Program-made: the position numbers and the translations under genes
Notes under the pieces: generated by a model
Seen by the model: only the letters and a program-made list of their open reading frames with translations
What the model was told of the DNA's origin: nothing
Databases searched by the model: none
Shown: in pieces, positions 1 to 9,125 of the stretch
Position numbering within the stretch: the first letter of the stretch is position 1
How the letters are laid out: each line of letters opens with the position of its first letter
DNA from: Hymenobacter edaphi
GTDB taxonomy: Bacteria; Bacteroidota; Bacteroidia; Cytophagales; Hymenobacteraceae
Reading direction: 5' to 3'
Assembly: GCF_003258365.1 (NCBI RefSeq)
Contig: NZ_QHKM01000001.1
Coordinates: 1,426,001-1,490,000 of the forward strand
Length of the DNA stretch: 64,000 nucleotides

Positions 1-101
1 CCGGGTTCGGGGCCGGTATGTACCTTCCGGCGCGGCTTTGCCGTATGGAAAGCCCGACAACCGGCGGTCCTCCCTAGGCCGGCGGGCCTCTTCTGCTCCG
101 C

Positions 102-1553
102 ATGTGGGATTATCAAAGTCTGTTTCGGGTTTCGGCCCAGCTGTTCGCCGAGGGCGTTTTCAACCTGCTCGACCGCAACCTGCGGCCGGAAGTGCTGCTG
201 GTGGGCCTTGCGGCCGCCCGCGAAGCCGACGTGCCCGGTGCCGTGCGCGTGGAGCCGGCCACGCACCGCTACAAGCCCGCAACCTTTGCCCACGTGAAGG
301 ACCGCGCCGCGGCCCTGGAGCTGGATGGCGCCCGGGAGCTGGTGTACCACCTGCAGCACGACGACGAGGACCGGTTTGAGAAGCTGCGCTGGTACAGCAT
401 GCTGCGCCAGGCCGTGGAGCTGGAGCTGACGCCGCTGGCCGCCGAGGAGGGCAAAAAAGCGTTCTGCGCGCTGCCGGTTCTCATCAACGGCTACCTGATC
501 ATGACGGTGCTGCAGCTCTCCACGGAGGCGCTCAAGAGCTACTACCGCCTGCCCGGCGAGGTCACCCACGAGTCCAGGGCGCAGTCGTTGCTGCACGCGG
601 TGGTGCGCGAGTTTCTGCTGGAGTGCAGCAAGGCCCTGCGCGGCTCCGACCTCGACCAGGAAGAAGACCGGCCCATTCTCGACCGCGACTACAACGAGCT
701 GCTGCGCTCGGCGGCCCGGCGCTTCATGCAGGGGCCGGCCGGCGGCAACCACGGCCTCTACGACGCCTGCAACGGCGTGGCCGGCCTGCGCCACGAGGGC
801 TCCGAGGTGCACGGCACCATGCTCATCGCCCGGCGCAACCACCCGGCCGTGGTGCCGGTGCTCACGCTGGAGGCTCCGGTGCCGCTGCGCGACCATCGCA
901 GCATCCGCAAGCTCCTGGAGATGAGCGAGGACCGCACCTCCCTGGTTTCCGACGCGGCCCACGTGTTTGGGCTGGGCTACCTGGCCGAGCCCACCGACCC
1001 GCTGTACGAGCCGCTGTTTACGGTGCGCTTCACCACCCACCACAACTGGGAGCTGAGCTACGCCGACCACATGATGATGCGCGTGGTATCGGGCACGCCG
1101 CGGCTGCCGAAGGGGCGCATCAACGAGCAGGCCTTTGCCGACACGGTGCGCCGCCTCTGGCCCGACCTGCACGACGCGGCCGTGGCCAACCTCTGGGAGC
1201 TGACCATGCAGGCCACCAACCAGACCCACGGCACCATCCTGGTGGTATCGGACAACGCCGGGCTGGAGGCCCAGCGCCTGACGCGGCAGAGCTTCCGGGT
1301 GGCGCCGCGCTACATGACGCCCTCGGTGCTGCGCCTGGTCACCAACATCGACGGGGCGGTGCTCATCGACCCGCAGGGCACCTGCTTCGCCATCGGCGCC
1401 ATCCTCGACGGGCTGGCCACCGAAAAGGGCGACTCTTCGCGCGGCTCCCGCTACAACTCGGCCGTGCGCTACGTCGAATCGGCCCGTTACGCTACGCTGG
1501 CGGTGGTGGTGAGCGAAGACGGCTGGATTGACCTGCTGCCGTCGAAGAAGTAA
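102..1553 (+). CDS. DAC (DisA_N-like) domain protein with N-terminal sensor region
   Basis: The 483-residue protein has a C-terminal stretch resembling the diadenylate cyclase (DAC/DisA_N) fold: D417-G418-A419 followed by a VLIDPQG strand, and a GSRYNSA segment at residues 448-454. DAC enzymes make c-di-AMP from two ATP using DGA and RHR motifs. Here the second motif reads R450-Y-N, so the last Arg is missing and activity is uncertain. The long N-terminal part (about 1-380) resembles the sensor regions (DACNV-type) found fused to DAC domains in Bacteroidota. No membrane segment is evident, so it is probably cytosolic. A TACCTTCC promoter-like box lies at about 26-33. It stands alone, closed by a strong hairpin. 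DAC homology is seen; the signalling role is inferred. Confidence 0.75.
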   Translation: MWDYQSLFRVSAQLFAEGVFNLLDRNLRPEVLLVGLAAAREADVPGAVRVEPATHRYKPATFAHVKDRAAALELDGARELVYHLQHDDEDRFEKLRWYSMLRQAVELELTPLAAEEGKKAFCALPVLINGYLIMTVLQLSTEALKSYYRLPGEVTHESRAQSLLHAVVREFLLECSKALRGSDLDQEEDRPILDRDYNELLRSAARRFMQGPAGGNHGLYDACNGVAGLRHEGSEVHGTMLIARRNHPAVVPVLTLEAPVPLRDHRSIRKLLEMSEDRTSLVSDAAHVFGLGYLAEPTDPLYEPLFTVRFTTHHNWELSYADHMMMRVVSGTPRLPKGRINEQAFADTVRRLWPDLHDAAVANLWELTMQATNQTHGTILVVSDNAGLEAQRLTRQSFRVAPRYMTPSVLRLVTNIDGAVLIDPQGTCFAIGAILDGLATEKGDSSRGSRYNSAVRYVESARYATLAVVVSEDGWIDLLPSKK

Positions 1554-1578
1554 ATCCGAAGCGTCCTGTAACACGACA

Positions 1579-1612
1579 AAGGGCCGGCAAACCATGTGGT
1601 TTGCCGGCCCTT
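1579..1612. terminator. Bidirectional terminator hairpin
   Basis: A 16-bp perfect inverted repeat (AAGGGCCGGCAAACCA and its complement) with a 2-nt loop lies between the DAC gene on the plus strand and the convergent small gene on the minus strand. It could end transcription from either side, although the T tract is short. Confidence 0.8.
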
Positions 1613-1665
1613 GCGGAACCTGCACCAGGGCCCGGCGCGGCTGAACGACGCGCCGGGACTTCAGG

Positions 1666-2025
1666 TTATTTCTGCTGCTCGGTGGGCTCGGCCAGCAGTT
1701 CGCCCACGTCGACGCTGTCACCGGCATCCCCTACTTCGGTGGTGACGCGGGTCACGGCGAAGGAGCCGGGGCCGGTCTGGATGACGGCAAACTGGCTGTA
1801 GGACGTGCCCGACGAGGTGTAAGGCGCGGCCTCAATCGACTGGTTGTTGACGGCTACCGTGGCCGTGATTTTGGTGACCAGGCAGACGCCGCGGCCGCCG
1901 GCCGTCCACTGCCCGTTGCCCGACATATTGTAGTTGTCGTCGCTGCAGAAGAACGTGGGATACGTAACGGTGCCCGAAACGGCGTAGGGCGTGGAATTGG
2001 TGATGTGAACGGGAGGGTAAGCCAT
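1666..2025 (-). CDS. Hypothetical small beta-rich protein
   Basis: A 119-residue protein that I do not recognise. Translation from the ATG at 2025 (MAYPPVHITN) is preferred over an upstream in-frame ATG because the extra residues look like random high-GC translation. The body is rich in Thr, Ser, Val and Tyr with alternating hydrophobic residues (TVTYPTFFC, KITATVAVN, SFAVTRVTTEV), suggesting a beta-sandwich. It has two Cys and an acidic C-terminus. There is no signal peptide or lipobox. It is monocistronic and convergent with the DAC gene. No function can be assigned. Confidence 0.6.
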   Translation of the reverse strand: MAYPPVHITNSTPYAVSGTVTYPTFFCSDDNYNMSGNGQWTAGGRGVCLVTKITATVAVNNQSIEAAPYTSSGTSYSQFAVIQTGPGSFAVTRVTTEVGDAGDSVDVGELLAEPTEQQK

Positions 2026-2167
2026 GACTGGTATGGTGTGGGGGTTAGCGGCCGGAAGACCATTTTCCGGCCGCCACAAACCTGCGCCACCTTCGCTTAC
2101 CGAACGCGGGCATAAATACCCGATTTGGCTTGCCCGTAGAAATACGGCCCAGCCCGGCGACCGGTCC

Positions 2168-3346
<1,179 letters not shown>

Positions 3347-3404
3347 CTACCTATACCGCACGCGCTGGTTTGCGTAGAATTCTCAACCTCCTCTCTACTA
3401 CCCC

Positions 3405-3917
3405 ATGGAAACCGCTCTGCCCAACAAATACAGCCGCCTGCGCTCCACCCTCAGCCCGGCCGAAACCGATGCCCGCCTGCGCTGGGTCGACCACGTGGCG
3501 CAGCTGATGGACAGCCAGTTCCGGCTGCCCGGCACCAACTTCCGCTTCGGCCTCGACCCGCTGCTGGGCCTTATCCCGGTGGTGGGCGAGCTGGGCACCT
3601 TCGCCGTTTCGGCGGCCCTGGTGCTGACGATGGTGCGCCACGGGGCCTCGCGTAAGGTGGTGGTGCTGATGGTGCTCAACATCCTGCTCGACACCGTGGT
3701 GGGCAGCATCCCGGTCATCGGCAACCTCTTCGACTTCGCCTACAAGAGCAACGAGCGGAACGTGCGCCTGCTGCGCCGCCACTACGGCGAGGCCCGCTAC
3801 CAGGGCAGCGGCAACGGCCTCATTCTGCTGGTGGTGCTGGCGCTGCTGGGCATTCTGGTGCTGGTGGGCTGGGCCAGCTACGAGCTGTTCCGCTGGGCCT
3901 GGGCGTATTTTCAGTAG
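3405..3917 (+). CDS. DUF4112 domain membrane protein
   Basis: A 170-residue protein with the DUF4112 signature: an N-terminal helix (ARLRWVDHVAQLMDS), then FGLDPLLGLIPVVGE, a hydrophobic helix and SIPVIGNLFDFAYKSN. A further C-terminal transmembrane segment (LILLVVLALLGILVLVGWA) precedes the end. It is predicted to sit in the inner membrane with two or three membrane segments. The family is widespread in bacteria and has no established biochemical function. It is divergent from the aldo/keto reductase and shares the intergenic palindrome at 3268-3322. Confidence 0.88.
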   Translation: METALPNKYSRLRSTLSPAETDARLRWVDHVAQLMDSQFRLPGTNFRFGLDPLLGLIPVVGELGTFAVSAALVLTMVRHGASRKVVVLMVLNILLDTVVGSIPVIGNLFDFAYKSNERNVRLLRRHYGEARYQGSGNGLILLVVLALLGILVLVGWASYELFRWAWAYFQ

Positions 3918-3985
3918 GGCAACGCTCATCCCTGCCTCGTGGCCGCGTCGGCAGGTGGTTGCCGCGCCGCTACACTACGTTTTCG

Positions 3986-4405
3986 ATGAAGGTGCTACTG
4001 GCGTTGCTTTTTGCGGGCCTCCTCTACTACTCGTTTTTTCGGCTGCCTCGTTACGTTAGCCGCGGGGCCCTCATTGGTGGCTCCCTGCTGATGCTGCTGG
4101 TGATGGTGCTGGGCGTGGCAGTGGCTGTTCGCTGGCTGAACGCCTCCCTGTCGCCCGGGTTAGGACAAGCCCTGTCCCTGCTCCAAACTGCGCTTGTGCT
4201 AACGCTAATGAATCAAGTCAGCCACTATATGGTCGATTACCAGCTAAGGTGGCACGAGGAAAACAATGCGGGAAATAGGCACCGCTTTCCCCTCAGCGTA
4301 CTCATCGACTATCAACGGGGCATCAAAACAACCTTTACTGTTTTCTGGCTAGTGGGAGCAGCAATGCTTGCGTTCGGCATATTGACCGGGCCCCAGCCTG
4401 GCTAG
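3986..4405 (+). CDS. Hypothetical integral membrane protein
   Basis: A 139-residue protein with four predicted membrane segments: MKVLLALLFAGLLYYSFF at the N-terminus, LIGGSLLMLLVMVLGVAVAV, a segment around LSLLQTALVLTLMNQ, and FTVFWLVGAAMLAFGIL near the end. Between the last two is a hydrophilic loop (DYQLRWHEENNAGNRHRF). The ATG at 3986 is chosen because it places a membrane segment directly at the N-terminus; an upstream in-frame start at 3959 would add nine residues. I recognise no family. It has lower GC than its neighbours, which may indicate relaxed selection or recent acquisition. Confidence 0.6.
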   Translation: MKVLLALLFAGLLYYSFFRLPRYVSRGALIGGSLLMLLVMVLGVAVAVRWLNASLSPGLGQALSLLQTALVLTLMNQVSHYMVDYQLRWHEENNAGNRHRFPLSVLIDYQRGIKTTFTVFWLVGAAMLAFGILTGPQPG

Positions 4406-4448
4406 CCCGTAGTACGAGCCCGACAACAACGTTCCGGCGTTTGGGGGC

Positions 4449-4456
4449 TACCTTTG
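4449..4456 (+). promoter_or_regulatory. -7 promoter element TACCTTTG
   Basis: This is an exact match to the Bacteroidota -7 consensus TAnnTTTG. It ends 5 nt before the GTG at 4462, so transcription would begin almost at the start codon. It therefore argues for GTG 4462, since an upstream in-frame TTG at 4441 would precede the promoter. Confidence 0.6.
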
Positions 4457-4461
4457 CGGGC

Positions 4462-4887
4462 GTGAATACCCACCGTAGTACCCTGAGCGGGTGGCAGGCG
4501 CTGCCCTTACTGGCCTTGCTGCTCGCGCCCGGCTGCCTGCAGCTGCAGAGCGACCAGGAGCAGCAAGGCTTCGTCGAGGAAAAAGTGCTGAAGCGCCACG
4601 ACGAGCTGATGGCCCGGATGGACGAGCTGTACCAGCTGCGCCAGCAGCTCGCGAAGCGCCCCGACTCGGCCGCCACCGCCCCGCGCCGCCGAGCCCTGCT
4701 CGCCGCCGATGCGGGCATGATGGCCTGGATGCACCAGTACCGCAAGCCCGCCGACACCACCCGGCACGAGGTGGCCATGGCCTACCTGAACCGCCAGTTC
4801 AAGCGCATCGACTCGGTGGGCGTGCTGATGGAGCGTAACATTGACTCGGCCCGCGCGGAGCTGTCTGCCGCCCCGGTCGCCCCCTGA
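4462..4887 (+). CDS. Lipoprotein with coiled-coil, first gene of a SCO1/cytochrome cassette
   Basis: A 141-residue protein with a type II signal peptide: hydrophobic core LPLLALLLAPGC with Cys as the lipidation site. The mature part is helical (EEKVLKRHDELMARMDELYQLRQQL) and resembles short coiled-coil lipoproteins found next to SCO1 in Bacteroidota. The GTG at 4462 is chosen because a consensus -7 box lies 5 nt upstream. Only 4 nt separate it from the SCO1-like gene, so the two are co-transcribed with the cytochrome c downstream. A role in electron transport or copper handling is inferred from context only. Confidence 0.7.
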   Translation: MNTHRSTLSGWQALPLLALLLAPGCLQLQSDQEQQGFVEEKVLKRHDELMARMDELYQLRQQLAKRPDSAATAPRRRALLAADAGMMAWMHQYRKPADTTRHEVAMAYLNRQFKRIDSVGVLMERNIDSARAELSAAPVAP

Positions 4888-4891
4888 TTCC

Positions 4892-5566
4892 ATGTCCCGA
4901 CAAGCTTTCTTCCGCCCGCTGCTGGGGCTGGCCTGCGCCGCCCTGCTGCTGCCCGCCTGCCGCCCCGGCGGCAGCCCCGACACCGCCGACCGGCCCCTGC
5001 CCACGCTGGGCTTTCCCACCGTCGTGGCCCCCGGCGACACGCTGTTTCCGCGCATTCCCACCTTCAGCGTGCTCAACCAGGACAGCGTCGTGGTCACGCC
5101 GGCCACCTTCGCCGGCAAGGTGTACATCGCCGATTTCTTTTTCGCCACCTGCCCCAGCATCTGCCCCAAGATGCAGAGCCAGATGCTGCGCGTGTACGAG
5201 AAGTACAAGGATGACCCGCGCGTCGGCTTCCTGTCCCACACCATCGACCCGGCGCACGACACGCTGCCGGTGCTGCGCGACTACGCCCAGCGCCTGGGCG
5301 TGCCCACGGCCAAGCAGTGGCACTTCGTGACGGCCCCGCGCGACACCATTTTCCGCCTCGCCGGCCAGTACATGGTGGCCGCCCAGCGCGACAGCACCGC
5401 CCCCGGCGGGGCCGTGCACAGCGGCGCCTTCGTGCTGGTGGACCCGCAGCGCCACATCCGCGGCCAGTACGACGGGGTGAACGAGAAGGAAGTGGACCGG
5501 CTGCTGGAAGAGCTGCCGCGCCTGCTGAAGGAACTGGGCCCTGCCCCCGCCACGGCCCGTAAGTAA
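4892..5566 (+). CDS. SCO1/SenC family copper chaperone lipoprotein
   Basis: A 224-residue thioredoxin-fold protein of the SCO1/SenC family, which delivers copper to the CuA centre of cytochrome oxidase. The metal ligands are present: C87 and C91 in CPSICPKM and H176 in AVHSGAF. The N-terminus has a lipoprotein signal (LACAALLLPAC), so it is anchored facing the periplasm. It lies 4 nt after the coiled-coil lipoprotein gene and 3 nt before the cytochrome c gene, a tight operon. The start ATG at 4892 places the signal peptide at residue 1; the upstream in-frame start overlaps the previous gene. Confidence 0.93.
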   Translation: MSRQAFFRPLLGLACAALLLPACRPGGSPDTADRPLPTLGFPTVVAPGDTLFPRIPTFSVLNQDSVVVTPATFAGKVYIADFFFATCPSICPKMQSQMLRVYEKYKDDPRVGFLSHTIDPAHDTLPVLRDYAQRLGVPTAKQWHFVTAPRDTIFRLAGQYMVAAQRDSTAPGGAVHSGAFVLVDPQRHIRGQYDGVNEKEVDRLLEELPRLLKELGPAPATARK

Positions 5567-5569
5567 CCG

Positions 5570-5998
5570 ATGGCCGCCGTGGTTTCCCTGACGCTGCGCA
5601 CAGCGGCCGCGCTGCTGGCCGGCGCGGCCGTGCTATCCGCCTGCTTCACCGACCGGCAAAACGAGGGCCAGCGCCTCTACGCCACGCACTGCGCCAGCTG
5701 CCACGGCGCGCAGGGCGAGGGCCTGCGCCGCCTGATGCCCCCGCTGGCCGGCTCCGACTACCTGCGCCGGCACCGCGACGAGCTGCCCTGCCTGATCCGG
5801 CGCGGGCAGAAGGGGCTAATCGTCGTCAACGGCGTAACCTACGACCAGGTGATGCCCGCCCACGAGGACCTGACCGACTCGCAGATAACCAACCTGCTGA
5901 ACTACGTGCACAACGCCTGGGGCAACCAGGGGGCCAAGCACACCATCCGGGAGGTCAGCCAGCTGCTGGAGGCCTGCCAGGGCTCCGACGGGCGCTAA
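5570..5998 (+). CDS. Membrane-anchored class I cytochrome c
   Basis: A 142-residue c-type cytochrome. Haem attachment is C41-A-S-C44-H45, and the distal Met is probably in VMPAHEDL. A lipobox (AAVLSAC, Cys25) anchors it to the membrane on the periplasmic side. It is the last gene of the lipoprotein-SCO1-cytochrome cassette. Fourteen residues separate Cys25 from the LYATHC segment, so the haem domain sits close to the membrane. It probably shuttles electrons to a terminal oxidase whose copper site SCO1 assembles, an inference from adjacency. Confidence 0.92.
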   Translation: MAAVVSLTLRTAAALLAGAAVLSACFTDRQNEGQRLYATHCASCHGAQGEGLRRLMPPLAGSDYLRRHRDELPCLIRRGQKGLIVVNGVTYDQVMPAHEDLTDSQITNLLNYVHNAWGNQGAKHTIREVSQLLEACQGSDGR

Positions 5999-6082
5999 GC
6001 CGGCCGCCCGGGCTTTCCGGGTTTTTCGGCTGGTGGTTCGGCCAAACATCCGTAGTTTGCATCTTCATCCGCTTATTGCCTC

Positions 6083-7120
6083 ATGGGTCTGTTTGACTTT
6101 CTAAAGAAAAAGGACGAGCCGGCTGCTACGCCGCCCGTTGCCCCCCAGCCTGCTGCCCCCGCCCCCACCGAAGGCAGCCCCGCCGCCGCCCAACCCGCCC
6201 CGGCCAAGCCCGAAGGCGGCCCGCGCTACCAGCGCCCGGCCTTCGCCGCGAAAAGCGCCGCCGATATTCAGCCCTCCTTCTCGTCGCAGGCGCCGGCCAT
6301 GCCGCCCATGCCCGAGCCGCAGCCCATGCTGCCGCCCTTCGAGCCCAGCAACAGCCTGGAGCAGGTGCTGCTGCTGGCCGCCCAGGATCCGCAGTACCGC
6401 CTGGCCTTCTACCACGAGCTGATGCAGGCCGAGCTCTTCGTGCTCACCAACGCGCCCGAGGGTGCCGAGGCCGGCGAAGTAACCGTGGCCGAAGGCACCG
6501 AAGTGCAGCTGCACGTGCTCCACGACGGCCGCCTGCCCATCTTCTCCTCCGAGGACCGCATCTTCGAAGGCGGCGCCCAGCGCGGCGAGGTGTCGTACCT
6601 GCGCGTGCCGGCCCCGGGCTTCTTCCAGATGACCCAGGGCGCCGAGTGCGTGCTGAACCCCTTCTCGCCCTTCGGCAAGCTGCTGGTGGCCCCCGAAATC
6701 GAGGACATGGTCACCGGCCGCATCTTCGCCCAGCCCGAGGAAGGCCAGGAAGGCGGCCCGCAGGCCCAGCTGCTGCCCATGCCCGAGCCGCCCGAGGGCC
6801 TGGCCACGGCCCTGCGCGCCTTCTGCGCCCAGCACCCGCACATCATGACGGCCTACCTGGCCCAGGTGCAGATTGAGGGCGAAGAAGCCCCGTCGCGCCT
6901 GCTGCTGGCCTTCAACGTGGAAGGCGAAGACATGGACTTCCTGCAGGAAATGGGTCCGGCCATTCAGGAGCACCTCGACCAGACGGCCATCGACGTGGCC
7001 CGCCTCAGCCCCGACCCGAACGAGCCGCTGACGGCTTTCTTCACCCAGCAGGAGCCCGTGTACCTGCGCGCCGACCTGGCCGCCACGGCCGAGGACGCCG
7101 ACGAGGACACCCTGGCCTAA
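6083..7120 (+). CDS. SseB family protein with Pro/Ala-rich N-terminal linker
   Basis: A 345-residue cytosolic protein. Residues 1-6 (MGLFDF) and a Lys run start it, followed by a low-complexity Pro/Ala segment to about residue 90. The rest matches the SseB two-part layout: an N-terminal domain with NSLEQVLLLAAQDPQYRLAFYHELMQAELFVLT, and a C-terminal domain from about 225 beginning GLATALRAFCAQHPHI. SseB (enhanced serine sensitivity) proteins have no settled biochemical role. A promoter-like TAGTTTG lies 24 nt upstream of the ATG, and an intrinsic terminator follows, so the gene is a single unit. Confidence 0.88.
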   Translation: MGLFDFLKKKDEPAATPPVAPQPAAPAPTEGSPAAAQPAPAKPEGGPRYQRPAFAAKSAADIQPSFSSQAPAMPPMPEPQPMLPPFEPSNSLEQVLLLAAQDPQYRLAFYHELMQAELFVLTNAPEGAEAGEVTVAEGTEVQLHVLHDGRLPIFSSEDRIFEGGAQRGEVSYLRVPAPGFFQMTQGAECVLNPFSPFGKLLVAPEIEDMVTGRIFAQPEEGQEGGPQAQLLPMPEPPEGLATALRAFCAQHPHIMTAYLAQVQIEGEEAPSRLLLAFNVEGEDMDFLQEMGPAIQEHLDQTAIDVARLSPDPNEPLTAFFTQQEPVYLRADLAATAEDADEDTLA

Positions 7121-7152
7121 GCTTCGGCCCTGGCTGCCCGGCTACTGACAGC

Positions 7153-7188
7153 AAAAACCCCGCGCCATTGAGTTGACGCGGGGTTTTT
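7153..7188. terminator. Intrinsic terminator between convergent genes
   Basis: The arms AAAAACCCCGCG and its complement form a 12-bp stem with a 12-nt loop. It has A and T runs on both outer flanks, so it can work on both strands. It separates sseB from the convergent DUF2062 gene. Confidence 0.88.
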
Positions 7189-7212
7189 CGCGGTTAATCC
7201 GGCAACTGAATA

Positions 7213-7725
7213 TCAGGCCTCAGCAGCCTGGGCAGCCTGCCGCCGCGCCACGCGCCGAAACAGGGGCAGCAGCAGAAAGTAGAGCACCAGTACCACCGGC
7301 ACCGAGCCCAGCAGCCAGAGCAGCAGCGCCCCGGCCTCGGCCCGCCAGAACAGTTGCAGGGCGGCCTGCCAGTCGTGGCGAAGCAGGTACTGGAGGCGCT
7401 CCAGGGTCAGGTTGTGGGTGGCCCCGCCCAGCAGCTGGGCGCCGTAGCGCAGCAGGGGGAGCAAAATCAGCAGCTGCACCGGGCTCATCAGGTGGCTCAC
7501 CAGCAGCAGGGCGCCCACGTTCAGGCGCAGCCACACGGCCACGGCCGTGCCCAGCACGGTGGTTACGCCCAGCAGCGGCACCAGCCCGAACGCGGCGCCC
7601 AGGGCCACGGTGAGGGCCAGCTGCCGGGGCGAGAGGCCCTTGCGCAGCTGCCCGAGCAGGGGCTCGACGAGACGGCGGCGGAAAAATCCGGGTTGGGGCG
7701 GGGCGGCGGCGGAGTCAGTCGACAT
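7213..7725 (-). CDS. DUF2062 domain membrane protein
   Basis: A 170-residue protein with the DUF2062 layout: a short amphipathic N-terminus (FFRRRLVEPLLGQLRKGLSPRQLALTVALG), a GAAFGLVPLLGV motif, a hairpin of hydrophobic segments with NVGALLLVSHLMSPVQ, and a C-terminal membrane helix (LLLWLLGSVPVVLVLYFLLL). The family has three or so transmembrane helices and is often found beside glycosyltransferases or lipid A genes; its function is unknown. Here it stands alone, divergent from the YihY gene. The start at 7725 (MSTDS) gives the usual length. Confidence 0.87.
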   Translation of the reverse strand: MSTDSAAAPPQPGFFRRRLVEPLLGQLRKGLSPRQLALTVALGAAFGLVPLLGVTTVLGTAVAVWLRLNVGALLLVSHLMSPVQLLILLPLLRYGAQLLGGATHNLTLERLQYLLRHDWQAALQLFWRAEAGALLLWLLGSVPVVLVLYFLLLPLFRRVARRQAAQAAEA

Positions 7726-7868
7726 CTATTCAGCAGGGGCCGCGCGAGGGCCCGGCGGTTGGAGCAGTGGCTAGCCCGGATAACTGAGCGGGGCCGCACC
7801 GCGTTTCACTCAACACTTTTACGGCCGGCCGGGTTAGGCCGGTCACGTCCCGTTCGTCGGGGTTCGGC

Positions 7869-8897
7869 ATGACAAAAGTACGCCCCACCGGCCGGCTGCA
7901 CCACCGCTGGCTTGATTTCTTTACGCTGCTGCGCCGCGCCGCCCGCGAGCTGTCGGCCCACGACCCGCTGCGGCTGGGCGCGGCCACGGCGTTTTTCACC
8001 ACGTTTGCCCTGCCGCCCATCCTGATCCTGTTTATCAGCGTGCTCGGGGCCATTTACCCGGCTTCGCAGGTGCGGGCGCTGCTGCTGGAAAAAGTGGCCG
8101 ACCTGATCAGCAGCACCGGGGCCGATTTGCTGGCCCAGATTGTGACCAACGTAACCAACGTGCAGCGCAGCCACTGGGTGACGGCCGCCGGCTTCGGCTT
8201 TCTGCTGTTCGTGGCCACCACGCTGTTCGTGGTCATTCAGAACTCGCTGAACGAGCTGTGGCAGGTGCGCCCGAAGCGCCAGACCGGCCGTTTCGGGCGG
8301 GTGCTGCGCGAGCGGGCCCGCTCCGGGGCGGCCCTGCTGGGCACGGCCGCGCTGGCCGTGGCCGCCATCCTGACCGATTCCATCCTGCACGTGTTCGGCG
8401 AAATGGTCACCGATTTCGACGCGACACTCGTGCTCATCCTCGTGCAGCTGCTCAACAACGTGGTGTCGCTGCTGATTCTGACGGCGTGGTTTGCCCTGGC
8501 CTTCCGCAACCTCAGCCACGCCCACGTGCCCCGGGCGGCGCTCTGGCGCGGGGCCCTGCTCACGGGCCTGCTGTTCGAGCTGGGCGAGCGGGTGCTGCAC
8601 CTGCTGCTGGTGCCGCGCAACCTCGGCCCGATTTACGGCCCGGCCTCCAGCATCGTGCTGCTGCTGCTGTTCGTGTTCTACTCGGCCATGATGTTCTACT
8701 TCGGCGCCAGCTTCACCAAAGTCTACGCCCAGTACAGCGGCCAGCCGCTGCGCCCCAAGCCCTCGGGCGTGCGCTACCGCCTGGTGAACGTGCCCGAGCT
8801 GGCCGCGACCGAAGAACCCGCCGCCGGGGCGCGCCACCGCCGCGCGACCGTAAGCCGGTTGCAGCGGGCCGTGCGCGGGCTGCATTTTCCGCACTAA
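7869..8897 (+). CDS. YihY/UPF0761 family (BrkB-like) inner membrane protein
   Basis: A 342-residue polytopic membrane protein of the YihY/virulence factor BrkB family. The family signature is visible near the start (DPLRLGAATAFFTTFALPPILILFI), with further membrane helices around 100, 150, 200, 230 and 260, and the segment GPIYGPASSIVLLLLFVFYSAMMFYFGASFTKVYAQ. An Arg-rich cytosolic tail ends it. The members are often called ribonuclease BN by an old misannotation; their true role is unknown. It is divergent from DUF2062 and followed by a hairpin. Confidence 0.92.
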   Translation: MTKVRPTGRLHHRWLDFFTLLRRAARELSAHDPLRLGAATAFFTTFALPPILILFISVLGAIYPASQVRALLLEKVADLISSTGADLLAQIVTNVTNVQRSHWVTAAGFGFLLFVATTLFVVIQNSLNELWQVRPKRQTGRFGRVLRERARSGAALLGTAALAVAAILTDSILHVFGEMVTDFDATLVLILVQLLNNVVSLLILTAWFALAFRNLSHAHVPRAALWRGALLTGLLFELGERVLHLLLVPRNLGPIYGPASSIVLLLLFVFYSAMMFYFGASFTKVYAQYSGQPLRPKPSGVRYRLVNVPELAATEEPAAGARHRRATVSRLQRAVRGLHFPH

Positions 8898-9041
8898 GCC
8901 GGCCGCCGCGCCGGAATGCGGCTGGTTTGCCCCGGGCGCTGGCAGGCGGAGGGTGCAGCCGGGCCGTAGGCGGGGAATTTTTGACTTGCGCCAACCCGCG
9001 CTGCTGAAATGAAAATCATCCGCTGCCCGTCGTTCAACGAC

Positions 9042-9074
9042 AGCGGTAGGACGGCGCGGAGCCGTCCTACCGCT
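9042..9074. terminator. Hairpin between YihY and RNA helicase genes
   Basis: The arms AGCGGTAGGACGGC and its complement form a perfect 14-bp stem with a 5-nt loop (GCGGA). Only a short T run follows, so termination after the YihY gene is likely but not certain. A TACCTTCG box starts about 20 nt downstream and probably belongs to the helicase promoter. Confidence 0.6.
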
Positions 9075-9125
9075 TTGCCCGGGCGGCCTTTCGTACCTTC
9101 GCGGTCTGCTTTTCGTTTTTTGATA

